Assembly (NCBI RefSeq): GCF_042655385.1
Contig: NZ_JBHSMA010000001.1
Span: 496,001 to 560,000 of the forward strand
DNA length: 64,000 bases
Reading direction: 5' to 3'
Source: Larkinella bovis
Lineage (GTDB): Bacteria; Bacteroidota; Bacteroidia; Cytophagales; Spirosomataceae
Positions 1 to 8,226 of the stretch are shown here, piece by piece; position 1 is the stretch's first letter, and every line of letters starts with the position of its first letter. The notes beneath the pieces are model-generated. The model was not told the DNA's origin and searched no databases. It was given only the letters and a program-made list of their open reading frames with translations. The position numbers and the translations under genes were made by a program.

Positions 1-647
1 GTGACCCGCTGGTGGGTACGAACATGGGAAAACAGGAGCTCCCGAAACCGGTTGGCGAGGGTAACGATGGAAACCGGCGCTGTTTCCGAAAGGGGTTTGT
101 AAACCTGGTTGACCTCAGTCAGGAGCGCGATCAGATACGACTGGAGAAGATCGGAATGCTGTAAACCGTGCTGCGAGTAATCAACCAGCATGCGGTCGAG
201 TAAGGCCCGGATAAAACCGGCTGCTTCCGGGTTGGGTTGGATCGTCGGATTGCCCCAGACCCGCAGGAAGTCAAATTCGTGGAGTACGTTGTTCCGGAAG
301 AATTTTCCGATCAGAAAATCGGCATGAAACCCGCAGATATACCCCTGGTTGATATCATCTTCCCGAAACGAAAAGACTTGCCCGGCGGGCACAAACAGCA
401 TTTCATCGACGCGAACGGTATACGACGTGCTGCCAATTTTCATGCGGGCTTCCCCTCCGGTAAGGTACAGGCAGGAGGTAATGGTGGAGCGCGAAGCGGG
501 AACCGCCCGTTTCACAAACCGGTACATGTCCTCCACGGGCATGATGAAAAACGTATCACGGGTTCCCTGAAAGTGCCGCTTCATTTCTTCCGAGGGCATG
601 AATTTGCCGGTAAACGCCCGGGTGTCATACAGCTTGATGTCACTCAT
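1..647 (-). CDS. AraC-type transcriptional regulator, C-terminus cut by window edge
   Basis: The reverse strand reads from an ATG at 645-647 to the window edge without a stop, giving about 215 residues. The protein begins MSDIKLYDTRAF. Its N-terminal half resembles the cupin-like ligand-binding domain of AraC/XylS regulators (LFVPAGQVFSFREDD, then CGFHADFLIGKFF). It continues into a helical linker and the start of what should be the DNA-binding domain (VTLANRFRELLFSHVRTHQR). The helix-turn-helix pair itself would lie outside the window, so the family call rests on the N-terminal domain. The start overlaps the end of the upstream DUF1905 gene by 8 bases, which suggests co-transcription. Ligand and targets are unknown. 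Confidence 0.75.
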   Translation of the reverse strand, partial: MSDIKLYDTRAFTGKFMPSEEMKRHFQGTRDTFFIMPVEDMYRFVKRAVPASRSTITSCLYLTGGEARMKIGSTSYTVRVDEMLFVPAGQVFSFREDDINQGYICGFHADFLIGKFFRNNVLHEFDFLRVWGNPTIQPNPEAAGFIRALLDRMLVDYSQHGLQHSDLLQSYLIALLTEVNQVYKPLSETAPVSIVTLANRFRELLFSHVRTHQRV

Positions 648-1134
648 GGCGGCCGCTGGGGTTGGTTTTCAGCCGGTCGATCATCAGAATGGCGCGGTCG
701 ACCCGGACCTGCGGACTTTTGGCGCTGTCTACGTAATAAATGATACCCCGCTGCTGATTGGGCGTCAGGGCGTGGAACAGCCGGTTTCCGACTTCATCGA
801 TGGCGAACAGTTCCTTCAATTCTTCAGGCATGTTACGGCCGTATTCGCTTTCATCTTTCCGGATGGCTACCCGAATGGGGTCGCCAATTTTCAATTTGCC
901 CTGCTGCCGGATCGGCGTGCCGATGCTGATGAAAAACGAACCGTCACCCTTCGGACGGAGCGCACAGTGAAATTCTACGCTGTCATTTAGCAGGCACATG
1001 ATCCGAACCGGTTTGGTCTGGGTAAACTGCCGGGCCACCGCATCGGGCACGTCGATGTAATGCGTCCGGTCGCGCTGTTCAAAGCGTTCCAGTACGGCTT
1101 CAAAGCGGACCAGGTTGTTGGAATCGGAATTCAT
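640..1134 (-). CDS. DUF1905 / YdeI-OmpD-associated domain protein
   Basis: This 164-residue soluble protein has two parts. Residues 1-95 look like a DUF1905 beta-barrel (FEAVLERF, HYIDVPDAVARQF, then GDPIRVAIRKDESEYG). The C-terminal part MPEELKELFAIDEVGNRLFH, followed by LTPNQQRGIIYYVDSAKSPQVRVDR, is typical of the YdeI/OmpD-associated domain. Proteins of this type are often annotated as bacteriocin-protection-like, but no reaction is established. It lies upstream of and overlaps the AraC-type gene by 8 bases, so the two probably form one transcript. The family call is fairly secure; the function is unknown. Confidence 0.75.
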   Translation of the reverse strand: MNSDSNNLVRFEAVLERFEQRDRTHYIDVPDAVARQFTQTKPVRIMCLLNDSVEFHCALRPKGDGSFFISIGTPIRQQGKLKIGDPIRVAIRKDESEYGRNMPEELKELFAIDEVGNRLFHALTPNQQRGIIYYVDSAKSPQVRVDRAILMIDRLKTNPSGRHE

Positions 1135-1140
1135 GGAAAA

Positions 1141-1167
1141 GCCTTCGGCGGTTTTGTCGCCGAAGGC
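1141..1167 (-). terminator. Rho-independent terminator after the DUF5686 gene
   Basis: A perfect 10-bp stem (GCCTTCGGCG with CGCCGAAGGC) has a 7-nt loop. On the minus strand it is followed by TTTTCC. It sits between the DUF5686 stop at 1190 and the DUF1905 start at 1134, so it probably ends the DUF5686 transcript. Confidence 0.65.
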
Positions 1168-1189
1168 AAAATACCGGTTTTTTACGGGT

Positions 1190-3757
1190 TTACAAACCCA
1201 CCTGAAACGATACTTTCACGGCAAACGGCGTCACGTTCGGGTGATGCCGATAGGTCAGCCGGTGGATGGCTTCCACCCGAACCAGTTTGAAAATGTTCTC
1301 AAAACCATACCCCGCTTCCGCGTACGGGTCGCGCCGGAGCGAGAAAATGGGGGCCAGTGGTTGGCCGTTGGCGTCGTGCGTCGCCATCAGGTGGCGGTTT
1401 CCGTCGCTTAAATGTCCCCACAACACTTTGCTGGTTACAAAACTGCGCCAGCCCCAGCGACGAACCAGCGGTAGCCGATTGGTGAGCAGCCCCTCAAACT
1501 TGTGTTCCAGCGAAACGGACGCATACCGGTCGCTGACAAACTCGGCGTAGTTCATCGTATTAAACGCATTCCGGTTATAAAACGGCGTTTGGTTCCCGGT
1601 ATGAACCTGCAGGAGTGGGTAGGGGAGTGTTGACGGGGTATAACCGGCCTGAACCGTGTAGAGGGTCCGGCCAAACAGGCCCCACCGCAGCGTATGGTCC
1701 ACCTGGAATTGCAGCTTGTGATACCCACCAAACGAACCGCCGTCGAAGGCGACGGTACCGTACGTGTAGCGGAGGCTGATGAGCGGGGCGGTTTCGGTCG
1801 CCCGGCGCTGGATTCGCCCTTTGGTGACCCGGCGGGTCGGAATCCGGCCCGGCACGTAGCGCATTTCCAGAAACGCTTCCGTTCCCCAGAAACTGGCGTT
1901 CGTGCTGGTTTGCTGCGTATCCGATGCGGGCGACCGGAAACCCAGCGGAAAGACCGGGTCCAGGTGCCGATACCGGATGCCAACCGTCTGAATAAAGTCA
2001 CTTCCTACCTCACGCTGAACCGTTAAGGCTGTTTCGTTTTGGTAAAAACCGTGCCGGAACCGCCCGAAGCGGCTGGTGGTGCGCAGAAACGGACTGTTGC
2101 CGATCTCTTCAGGCCGAAATCCGAGTTGTTCGAGATCGTAACTGCTTTTAAGCGTGATGAGGGTCAGGGGCTGGCGGGTCGGGATGTAGTGAATTTCACC
2201 GCCCATTTTCCAGACCTCATCGCGTGTGCCGTAGGCACCATAGGCCGCCAGTTGCCAGGATCGGCTGAAGGAATTGTTGGTTTGTATCCCCAGGCGCAGG
2301 CGGTGCCCTTCAACCGGGTTGAACGCCCAGAGCGAAAACAGGGATCCGACCTCCAGTCCTTTGGTAAGCGGCAGATAACCGCCATTGAGGACAAATTGCC
2401 CCGATTTCTGGATGAATTTAAACAGCGGCAGGTTGCGCACCGTGTCCAGCAGCGCGTGGGTCTGCGCGGTAGCCACGGTTTGCGGAACCTGTTGGCGTTG
2501 CGTCTGCCAGAATTCGGGAGTGGCTTCCGTCCGGTTTTCGGCCATCTGGAGGGCGCTGTCAAAAAAAGCGACTGGCCGGGGTTGACCAACAACGGGCTGG
2601 CGAACAGTGGTAAGGTAATCAACCGTGGCGCCAAACGTGTTTTTAACCACTTCACCAACCTGGACGTGTAGGCGGGTAACCTCCGGCAGCCAGGCCTGGC
2701 TGGAGTCGCTGGCGGTTTCGTAGGTCTGTTCGATGGCAACCCGTTGAATGAAATTGAGATTGGCGGTCGGTCCCACGGCCGCATCAAGCTGAACCAGCGC
2801 GTACGTGAGCGTATCGATCCATAGTTTTCCCTTAAAAACCAGATCGTACTCGTTTTTGGGGTCAAAATCAATGACGTAGCATGGATGAAGGCCAATTTGC
2901 GCAGTGTCGGCCAGAAAGTACGAGTAGGCCGCCCGGGCGCCGTCGGCCAGGGGAGATATAAATTCCTTCTTGAACAGGCTGACCGTGGGCCGGTAAAAGT
3001 TGAGGGTATTAAAACCGGCTCCGGTAAATTGAGCGATAAAACTGTCGTCGGTCAGTCCGGCACTGCTGACGTTGGTTTTTCGAATCACCTCTTTCTGGTG
3101 CTCGGGTTGCCGGCGGGCATAGACCGTCGAGACGGTTTCGGAGAAAAAGACGGGCACGCAGGAGAGCGGTTTTCCGCCCAGTTTTTTCTCCAGCGATCGC
3201 AGGACGGCCTGCACCGGTTTTCGCTGCCGGAACCGTTCAGAGAGTTCAGTGATCGTGATCGCCAGTTGGCTGTATGCTTCGTATTCGTAGCCGTTGAGCT
3301 GCCGGAAATCATTCCTTGATCGGTGGGCGGCCACTTGCCGCAGGATGCGGTAGGCCGGATTTTCGCCCGGGCGGATGACCACTTCCTGTAAGGTTGTTGC
3401 CGTCGGTTTCAGGAATACGTCAAGGACTTGTTCGGATTTAACCGGATCAATCGCAAGGGCTGTGGTTTGGTAACCCATCGCCGAAACCAGCAGGGAGTCG
3501 GGCCGGTGGGGGATCGTAAACCGGAATAGGCCGTTGTCATCGGCTTGAGTGCCAAGCGGTTTTCCTTTGACGGCCACCGAGGCAAACGGAATGGCGGTTC
3601 CGGTGGCGCTTTCCGCAACGCGTCCGGAAATTGTCAGCGGTCCGGCTGCGGACTGTGCCAGGGTGGGGCCGTGGGTCAGGAAAAGTCCTAAAAGGAGGAG
3701 GTGGAGCGGTCTGAAGAATCGGCGTTGGCCAGTCCGGTGGTTCAATCGTACGTTCAT
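1190..3757 (-). CDS. DUF5686 outer-membrane protein with carboxypeptidase-like regulatory domain
   Basis: This 855-residue secreted protein starts with a positively charged stretch and a hydrophobic signal (LHLLLLGLFLTHGPTLAQS). Residues about 42-125 form a carboxypeptidase-regulatory-like beta-sandwich (ISGRVAESATGTAIPFASV, then DNGLFRFTIP and VSAMGYQT). This domain is common at the N-terminus of Bacteroidota outer-membrane proteins. The rest matches the DUF5686 pattern, with many alternating beta-strands in the last 400 residues and a C-terminus ending FAVKVSFQVGL, consistent with a beta-barrel. DUF5686 proteins are predicted outer-membrane proteins of unknown function. No SusC/SusD partner is nearby. 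A terminator follows at 1141-1167. Confidence 0.8.
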   Translation of the reverse strand: MNVRLNHRTGQRRFFRPLHLLLLGLFLTHGPTLAQSAAGPLTISGRVAESATGTAIPFASVAVKGKPLGTQADDNGLFRFTIPHRPDSLLVSAMGYQTTALAIDPVKSEQVLDVFLKPTATTLQEVVIRPGENPAYRILRQVAAHRSRNDFRQLNGYEYEAYSQLAITITELSERFRQRKPVQAVLRSLEKKLGGKPLSCVPVFFSETVSTVYARRQPEHQKEVIRKTNVSSAGLTDDSFIAQFTGAGFNTLNFYRPTVSLFKKEFISPLADGARAAYSYFLADTAQIGLHPCYVIDFDPKNEYDLVFKGKLWIDTLTYALVQLDAAVGPTANLNFIQRVAIEQTYETASDSSQAWLPEVTRLHVQVGEVVKNTFGATVDYLTTVRQPVVGQPRPVAFFDSALQMAENRTEATPEFWQTQRQQVPQTVATAQTHALLDTVRNLPLFKFIQKSGQFVLNGGYLPLTKGLEVGSLFSLWAFNPVEGHRLRLGIQTNNSFSRSWQLAAYGAYGTRDEVWKMGGEIHYIPTRQPLTLITLKSSYDLEQLGFRPEEIGNSPFLRTTSRFGRFRHGFYQNETALTVQREVGSDFIQTVGIRYRHLDPVFPLGFRSPASDTQQTSTNASFWGTEAFLEMRYVPGRIPTRRVTKGRIQRRATETAPLISLRYTYGTVAFDGGSFGGYHKLQFQVDHTLRWGLFGRTLYTVQAGYTPSTLPYPLLQVHTGNQTPFYNRNAFNTMNYAEFVSDRYASVSLEHKFEGLLTNRLPLVRRWGWRSFVTSKVLWGHLSDGNRHLMATHDANGQPLAPIFSLRRDPYAEAGYGFENIFKLVRVEAIHRLTYRHHPNVTPFAVKVSFQVGL

Positions 3758-3906
3758 TTGTGGTGTTGTTCCTGTTTTAGCTTGCTGCTAAGACCACAAA
3801 AGAAGCCTTTACCCCCACGAACCACCTCAAGTGCCGGATTGAACGGTAGAATGTACGGGATAAACTGCCGTTTTAAGCACCTGAAATAGCATTCAAAAAC
3901 CGGGTT

Positions 3907-4479
3907 TCAGGGCGGGCCGGCCAAACTCGTATCCGTCACCAGTCGCGCGTAAATCACCGAGTCCCGAAACTGGCCGTTGAACCAGATGTTGTCCCGCAAG
4001 TGGCCTTCTTTCCGAAAACCGCTCCGCTCCAGCACCCGGCCCGAAGCCGTATTCTCCGGATCGATAATCGCTTCGATGGCATGCAGGTTCATCACCCGAA
4101 AACCGTAGTCGATTACTGCCCGAACCGCTTCCAGCATGAGGCCTTTTCCCTGATGATCCGCGTGGAGCAGGTAGCCGAGTTCGGCCCGGGCGTGTTCTTT
4201 CAGGATTCTGACATAACCGATGGTGCCAATGACCGTGGATGCGGTTTTCTCGGTAATGCCCCACGTAATCCGTTCGTTGGCGATGGCGGACATCCGGAAA
4301 TCTTCGATCAGCGAAGCCGCGTCGGTTGCCGACTTCGCGAGCGGTCGGGGAATAAACTGCATCAGGGCCGGACTGGACCGCAGCACAAACAGGTCTTGCT
4401 GATCCGCCGGTTCCAGTTGGCGCAACACCAACCGCTCTGTTTCCAAAACCGGGAAAGGGGTAAAGTTTATCGTCAGCAT
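3907..4479 (-). CDS. GNAT acetyltransferase, RimJ/RimL type
   Basis: This 190-residue protein starts with the RimJ/RimL-like phrase LETERLVLRQLEPADQQDLF. The acetyl-CoA loop is seen in ELGYLLHADHQGKGLMLEA (Q/R-x-x-G-x-G/A type). The late GNAT strand and helix appear as NTASGRVLERSGFRKEGHLR. Enzymes of this class transfer acetyl groups to N-terminal amines of ribosomal proteins or to small amines; the substrate here cannot be told. It lies downstream of trpB on the same strand, but a long inverted repeat (4506-4592) occupies the gap, so read-through is uncertain. Confidence 0.85.
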   Translation of the reverse strand: MLTINFTPFPVLETERLVLRQLEPADQQDLFVLRSSPALMQFIPRPLAKSATDAASLIEDFRMSAIANERITWGITEKTASTVIGTIGYVRILKEHARAELGYLLHADHQGKGLMLEAVRAVIDYGFRVMNLHAIEAIIDPENTASGRVLERSGFRKEGHLRDNIWFNGQFRDSVIYARLVTDTSLAGPP

Positions 4480-4505
4480 GAAGCGAGTTTACAGTTACAG
4501 TGGAT

Positions 4506-4592
4506 GGTTTTGGGATACGGTTTTCAATTTACGGTAATTACCGTAATGAGTGGACGGAGCCACCGTAAACTGAAAACCGTATACCCAAAACC
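4506..4592. repeat. Intergenic inverted-repeat element, copy 1 (CTGAAAACCG type)
   Basis: The left arm (4506-4535) and right arm (4562-4592) are inverted copies of about 30 nt that differ by one mismatch and one indel. The left arm runs into a 14-nt palindrome (4531-4544, ACGGTAATTACCGT). The element fills the gap between trpB and the GNAT gene and ends 2 nt before the trpB stop codon. The right arm (from 4563) matches 28 of 31 bases with 48318-48348, some 44 kb away, so this is a dispersed repeat and not a chance hairpin. It could act as a terminator or mRNA processing site, or be a miniature mobile element. Confidence 0.75.
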
Positions 4593-4594
4593 GA

Positions 4595-5959
4595 TTACGC
4601 AATCTCGGGCGTATCCAGTTCGGCCAGCGATTGCATGATTTCTTCCTGGGTTACTTCGTGTTCGACCAGTTTGCCGGACAAATACTGTTCGTACGCACTC
4701 ATGTCGAAATGGCCGTGGCCGCAAAGATTGAACAGAATGGTTTTGGCCGTTCCTTCCTCTTTGGCGCGTTCGGCTTCCCGAATGGCGGTGGCAATGGCGT
4801 GGGTGGCTTCCGGGGCCGGAATGATGCCTTCCGTGCGGGCAAACTTGATTCCGGCATCGAAACACTCCAGTTGCTTCAGTGCCTGGGCTTCAATCAGGCT
4901 GTCTTTCAGTAACTGGCTGACGATGGCCCCCGCGCCGTGGTAGCGCAGTCCGCCCGCGTGGATCGGGGCCGGAATGAAATTATGCCCGAGGGTATACATT
5001 GGAATCAGGGGCGTCATACCGACCGTATCGCCCAGGTCGTAGCGAAAAACCCCGCGCGTCAGTTTGGGACAGGAAGCCGGTTCGGCGGCAATGCAGCGGA
5101 TTTTTTTACCTTCTTCGAGATTGTACCGAAGGAACGGAAACGTAATCCCGGCGAAATTGGACCCACCGCCAAAGGGAGCCACGATGATGTCCGGAAAATC
5201 ACCCGCCTGTTCGAGTTGCTTGATGGCTTCCAGGCCAATGACGGTCTGGTGCATCAGCACGTGGTTCAACACCGAACCCAGGGCGTATTTGGTATTTTCG
5301 TCCTGAAAGGCCAGCTCGACGGCTTCCGAGATGGCGATGCCCAGGCTCCCCGGCGAGTTGGGATCACCCGCCAGAATTTTCTTCCCGGCTTCGGTGCGGT
5401 TTGAGGGCGAGGGGTAGACGCTGGCGCCCCAGGTATTCATCATCAGTTTGCGGTACGGTTTTCCGTCGTAACTCGCCCGGACCATGTATACCTCGCACTC
5501 GATCCCGAACAACTGGCAGGCAAAACTCAGGGCGCTGCCCCATTGCCCGGCCCCGGTTTCGGTCGTAATCCGTTTGACGCCAGCCTGTTTGTTGTAATAA
5601 GCCTGCGGGACTGCCGTGTTGGGTTTGTGGGAGCCCGCCGGACTGACCCCTTCGTATTTGTAATAGATTTTAGCCGGCGTGTCCAGCAATTTTTCCAGTC
5701 CATAGGCCCGAAACAGCGGGGTGGGCCGCCAGATTTTGTATATCTCGCGCACTTCGTCCGGAATGTCCACCCATTTGTCGGTAGTAACTTCCTGTTTGAT
5801 TAACTCCATCGGAAACAGGGGGGCCAGCATGTCGGGGCCGATCGGTTCTTTGGTGCCGGGGTGCAACGGTGGCAAGGGCTTGTTGGGCATATCGGCCACG
5901 ATGTTGTACCATTTTTCGGGGATGTCGGATTCGGTCAGAACAAATTTTTTCTGTGCCAT
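4595..5959 (-). CDS. trpB: TrpB2-type tryptophan synthase beta-like enzyme
   Basis: This is a 454-residue fold-type II PLP enzyme. K112 in VSPAGSHKPNTA is the expected PLP lysine, ETGAGQWG (134-141) the substrate loop, and GGGSN (264-268) the phosphate-binding loop. The length and the N-terminal extension (ESDIPEKWYNIVADMP) fit TrpB2, which is longer than the usual TrpB of about 400 residues. TrpB2 enzymes condense indole with serine to make tryptophan, often without TrpA, and are thought to salvage indole. No trpA or other trp gene is in the window, which fits a stand-alone salvage role. It diverges from the GNAT gene at 6018 across 58 bases. Confidence 0.92.
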   Translation of the reverse strand: MAQKKFVLTESDIPEKWYNIVADMPNKPLPPLHPGTKEPIGPDMLAPLFPMELIKQEVTTDKWVDIPDEVREIYKIWRPTPLFRAYGLEKLLDTPAKIYYKYEGVSPAGSHKPNTAVPQAYYNKQAGVKRITTETGAGQWGSALSFACQLFGIECEVYMVRASYDGKPYRKLMMNTWGASVYPSPSNRTEAGKKILAGDPNSPGSLGIAISEAVELAFQDENTKYALGSVLNHVLMHQTVIGLEAIKQLEQAGDFPDIIVAPFGGGSNFAGITFPFLRYNLEEGKKIRCIAAEPASCPKLTRGVFRYDLGDTVGMTPLIPMYTLGHNFIPAPIHAGGLRYHGAGAIVSQLLKDSLIEAQALKQLECFDAGIKFARTEGIIPAPEATHAIATAIREAERAKEEGTAKTILFNLCGHGHFDMSAYEQYLSGKLVEHEVTQEEIMQSLAELDTPEIA

Positions 5960-6017
5960 GAAGTTTGTGGGTTTTGGTAAGGAGGCCCTAACTTAGCAAT
6001 TTACCCGTTGTTCTTGG

Positions 6018-6425
6018 ATGATTATTCGACAAATAAAACCGGAGGAAACCTACCAATTACGCCATGAGGTGCTATGGCCCGACCAACCGATCACCTATGT
6101 GATTCTGGCGGAGGATGTTACGGGGCTGCATTTCGGCGCTTTTCGTGACACAGACCTGCTGGCGGTCATTTCACTCTTCGTGCAGGAGGGAAGCGCCCGT
6201 TTCCGGAAGTTTGCCACCCGGCCCGACTGCCAGCGGCAGGGCATCGGTTCGCGCTTGCTGAGGTACGTTATCGAGGAGGCCCGGCGGTTGGGGGCACAGA
6301 CGCTCTGGTGCGACGCCCGGCTGTCGGCGGCTGCGTTTTACCAGCGCTTCGGGATGAAACCGGAGGGGGCAGTTTTTTACAAATGTGCTATTCCGTATTC
6401 GAAATATGTGATGGAATTAAAATAG
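6018..6425 (+). CDS. GNAT family N-acetyltransferase (small)
   Basis: This 135-residue single-domain GNAT enzyme shows the acetyl-CoA pyrophosphate loop RPDCQRQGIGSRLLRYV (R/Q-x-x-G-x-G). It is followed by the typical beta-5/helix region TLWCDARLSAAAFYQRFGM. Related proteins acetylate small amines or protein termini; the substrate cannot be inferred. It starts with ATG just downstream of the divergent trpB promoter region. Its stop codon runs straight into a perfect 22-nt palindrome (6425-6446) that also faces the convergent deacetylase gene. Confidence 0.85.
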   Translation: MIIRQIKPEETYQLRHEVLWPDQPITYVILAEDVTGLHFGAFRDTDLLAVISLFVQEGSARFRKFATRPDCQRQGIGSRLLRYVIEEARRLGAQTLWCDARLSAAAFYQRFGMKPEGAVFYKCAIPYSKYVMELK

Positions 6426-6446
6426 CCCACGGGTTAACCCGTGGGC
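6425..6446. terminator. Palindromic hairpin between convergent genes
   Basis: This is a perfect 22-nt palindrome with half-site GCCCACGGGTT. It begins at the last base of the GNAT stop codon and lies between genes converging from both sides, so a bidirectional terminator is the natural reading. There is no U-run after the stem on either strand. Its CCCACGG...CCGTGGG stem matches the hairpin at 34777-34796. Confidence 0.5.
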
Positions 6447-6491
6447 CGAGGGACCAGGTGGCGGGTCAGCTTTTAAATCCGGCCATCAACC

Positions 6492-7421
6492 CTATTTAAA
6501 ACTATTCTTGATGCTGTTGTGCAGGGTCTTCGGACTCCAGTAACCGCTGGCGATGATCCGGCGCACACTCAGCAGCGGATTTTCTTCGTCGCGTTTCTTT
6601 TCGGCCAGCTGGTAAGCACTAAGGTACCCGCGCTTCTTCAGTTCGACCGTCGCTTCGTGGTTCCAGAGGCCAAAGGGATAGGCAAAATGCCGCACCGGTT
6701 TTCCGGTAATGGCTTCCAGTTTTTTCGTCGGCTCTTCGATCTGTGTCACCCAGTCCTGGCCCTGGTATTTCTTGACATTGTGGTGATCCCAGGTGTGGCA
6801 GCCGATCGTGTGGCCGCGGTCGGCCAGGTCCTTGATCTGCTGTTTGTCCATATAGTGCTGGTAACCCCGGCGACCGATGGAAGCCGTCATGATGAAGAAG
6901 GCCGCTTTAAAACCGTGTTTTTCCAGCTCGGGAGCGGCCAGTTCATACTGTTCCAGATCTCCGTCGTCGAAGGTAATCATGACCGGTTTTTCGGGCAGGG
7001 GAGCGCCGGTGGTCAGGTAAGCATACAACTGATCGGGCGAAATGGAGTGGTAGCCGCTGTCGGCCAGCATTTTAATCTGGTCTTTGAACACCTGTACCGG
7101 CATGATGTAGGAGCGGGCGTTTTCCGAATCTTTCGGTCGCCATTCCCGAACCTGGTGGTAGCACAGAATCGGCACCTGTTTCCGGCTCAGAATGGTGGCC
7201 GCATCGGCGATTTTATGGGCGGGAATAGACGCCGGATCGACGGTGGCTTCGGGCAAACTGGCCGTCGTGGAAGCCGGTTTGGCGGTGGCCGAAGGGGCCT
7301 CACTTCCGGTTGTGACGGCGGAGGTTTGCGTCGTTTCGTTGGTTTGCGAACAGCTTAGAACGGTTACAGCTGTTAATACGGAGATGGCAAGGGGGACTGC
7401 GCTACTTTTGAGGAAACTCAT
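6492..7421 (-). CDS. Polysaccharide deacetylase family lipoprotein
   Basis: This 309-residue protein has a lipoprotein signal ending at C24 (TVLSCS). A Ser/Thr/Ala-rich linker (about 25-65) precedes a NodB-type carbohydrate esterase 4 domain. Motif 1 is TFDDG (150-154) and the zinc pair lies in CHTWDHHN (H209 and H213). FAYPFG at 247-252 fits motif 3. Family members remove N- or O-acetyl groups from chitin-like, peptidoglycan or exopolysaccharide substrates. The lipid anchor suggests action in the periplasm or at the outer membrane. It stands alone, with no glycan synthesis genes nearby, so the substrate is unknown. Confidence 0.88.
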   Translation of the reverse strand: MSFLKSSAVPLAISVLTAVTVLSCSQTNETTQTSAVTTGSEAPSATAKPASTTASLPEATVDPASIPAHKIADAATILSRKQVPILCYHQVREWRPKDSENARSYIMPVQVFKDQIKMLADSGYHSISPDQLYAYLTTGAPLPEKPVMITFDDGDLEQYELAAPELEKHGFKAAFFIMTASIGRRGYQHYMDKQQIKDLADRGHTIGCHTWDHHNVKKYQGQDWVTQIEEPTKKLEAITGKPVRHFAYPFGLWNHEATVELKKRGYLSAYQLAEKKRDEENPLLSVRRIIASGYWSPKTLHNSIKNSFK

Positions 7422-7610
7422 CTTCTTCCGGGCGACACGAATGTTTGTGAATACTGGTTTGTCTTCCGGCCAATATACACAAAAGGAATCGTTGGTACAT
7501 GCCGACCAATCAGCAAAATTACCTGATCACAACCAGACTGTTCGTTAGGCCTTGACAACCAGGTCAGATGGAAGAAAAAGGATTTCGGGAGCAGCGGACG
7601 GAGGCCATTC

Positions 7611-7634
7611 GGAAGTGGTTTCCAGACCACTTCC
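7611..7634. other. Hairpin downstream of the DUF3817 gene
   Basis: A perfect 9-bp stem (GGAAGTGGT with ACCACTTCC) has a 6-nt loop and lies 36 bases beyond the DUF3817 stop. No U-run follows on either strand, so it is only a weak terminator candidate. The rest of 7422-7670 shows no convincing gene; a 74-residue minus-strand frame there has no recognisable features. Confidence 0.35.
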
Positions 7635-7670
7635 GCTGGCACAAACGCAACTATAATCAGCGCCGGTTGG

Positions 7671-7982
7671 CTAGGCCGTAGCCTCTTCTTCCTTTTTCAG
7701 CCGGCCATCCAGCCAGAAGGTACCAAATGGCAGCAGCGACGCAATGAAGGCCACCACGACGCGGCTGAAGGACCACCGCCGGTCGAAGGTGACCGCGATC
7801 AGGGCCAGTATATAGGCAAGGAACAACATACCGTGCGCCCAGCCCACCATTTTAACGGCCATCGGCAGATTGGCAAGATATTTCAACGGCATGGCGATAC
7901 CGAGCAGAACCAGGTAGGAAATTCCTTCCAGCAGGCCCACCAGCCGGAAGCGACCGAGGGATGTTTTAAGCGAAAAATTCAT
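7671..7982 (-). CDS. DUF3817 family small membrane protein
   Basis: This protein of about 103 residues has three hydrophobic segments (LLEGISYLVLLGIAMPLKYL; WAHGMLFLAYILALIAV; VVAFIASLLPFGTFWLDGRL). It matches the DUF3817 pattern (GxxEGxSYLxL, GWAHGxLF, PFGTFxxD). I chose the ATG at 7980-7982 (MNFSLKTSLGRF). The frame stays open to 8054, but the added residues are polar and unlike family members. DUF3817 also occurs fused to transporters; no function is established. Confidence 0.85.
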   Translation of the reverse strand: MNFSLKTSLGRFRLVGLLEGISYLVLLGIAMPLKYLANLPMAVKMVGWAHGMLFLAYILALIAVTFDRRWSFSRVVVAFIASLLPFGTFWLDGRLKKEEEATA

Positions 7983-8226
7983 CTGACAAAATTGAGATAT
8001 AAAAACCGGTTTATTCGCAACCGATTCACAAAGGTACGGATGAATTGAATCCATCCATCCGGTTTTGTTTGAGTATCAGGCGCTGAAAGGAAACAGACCC
8101 AGAACCAGGAAGGAGGCTTTTCGGAAAACCGTCGCGGTGAGGGCTGTTAAATTTTGTTAAGCGAACCCAGCGTCGTTTTTTTTCTTCCCCGATCCACCCA
8201 CCTTTGGGTGTGTTTATCGGGAAGCT

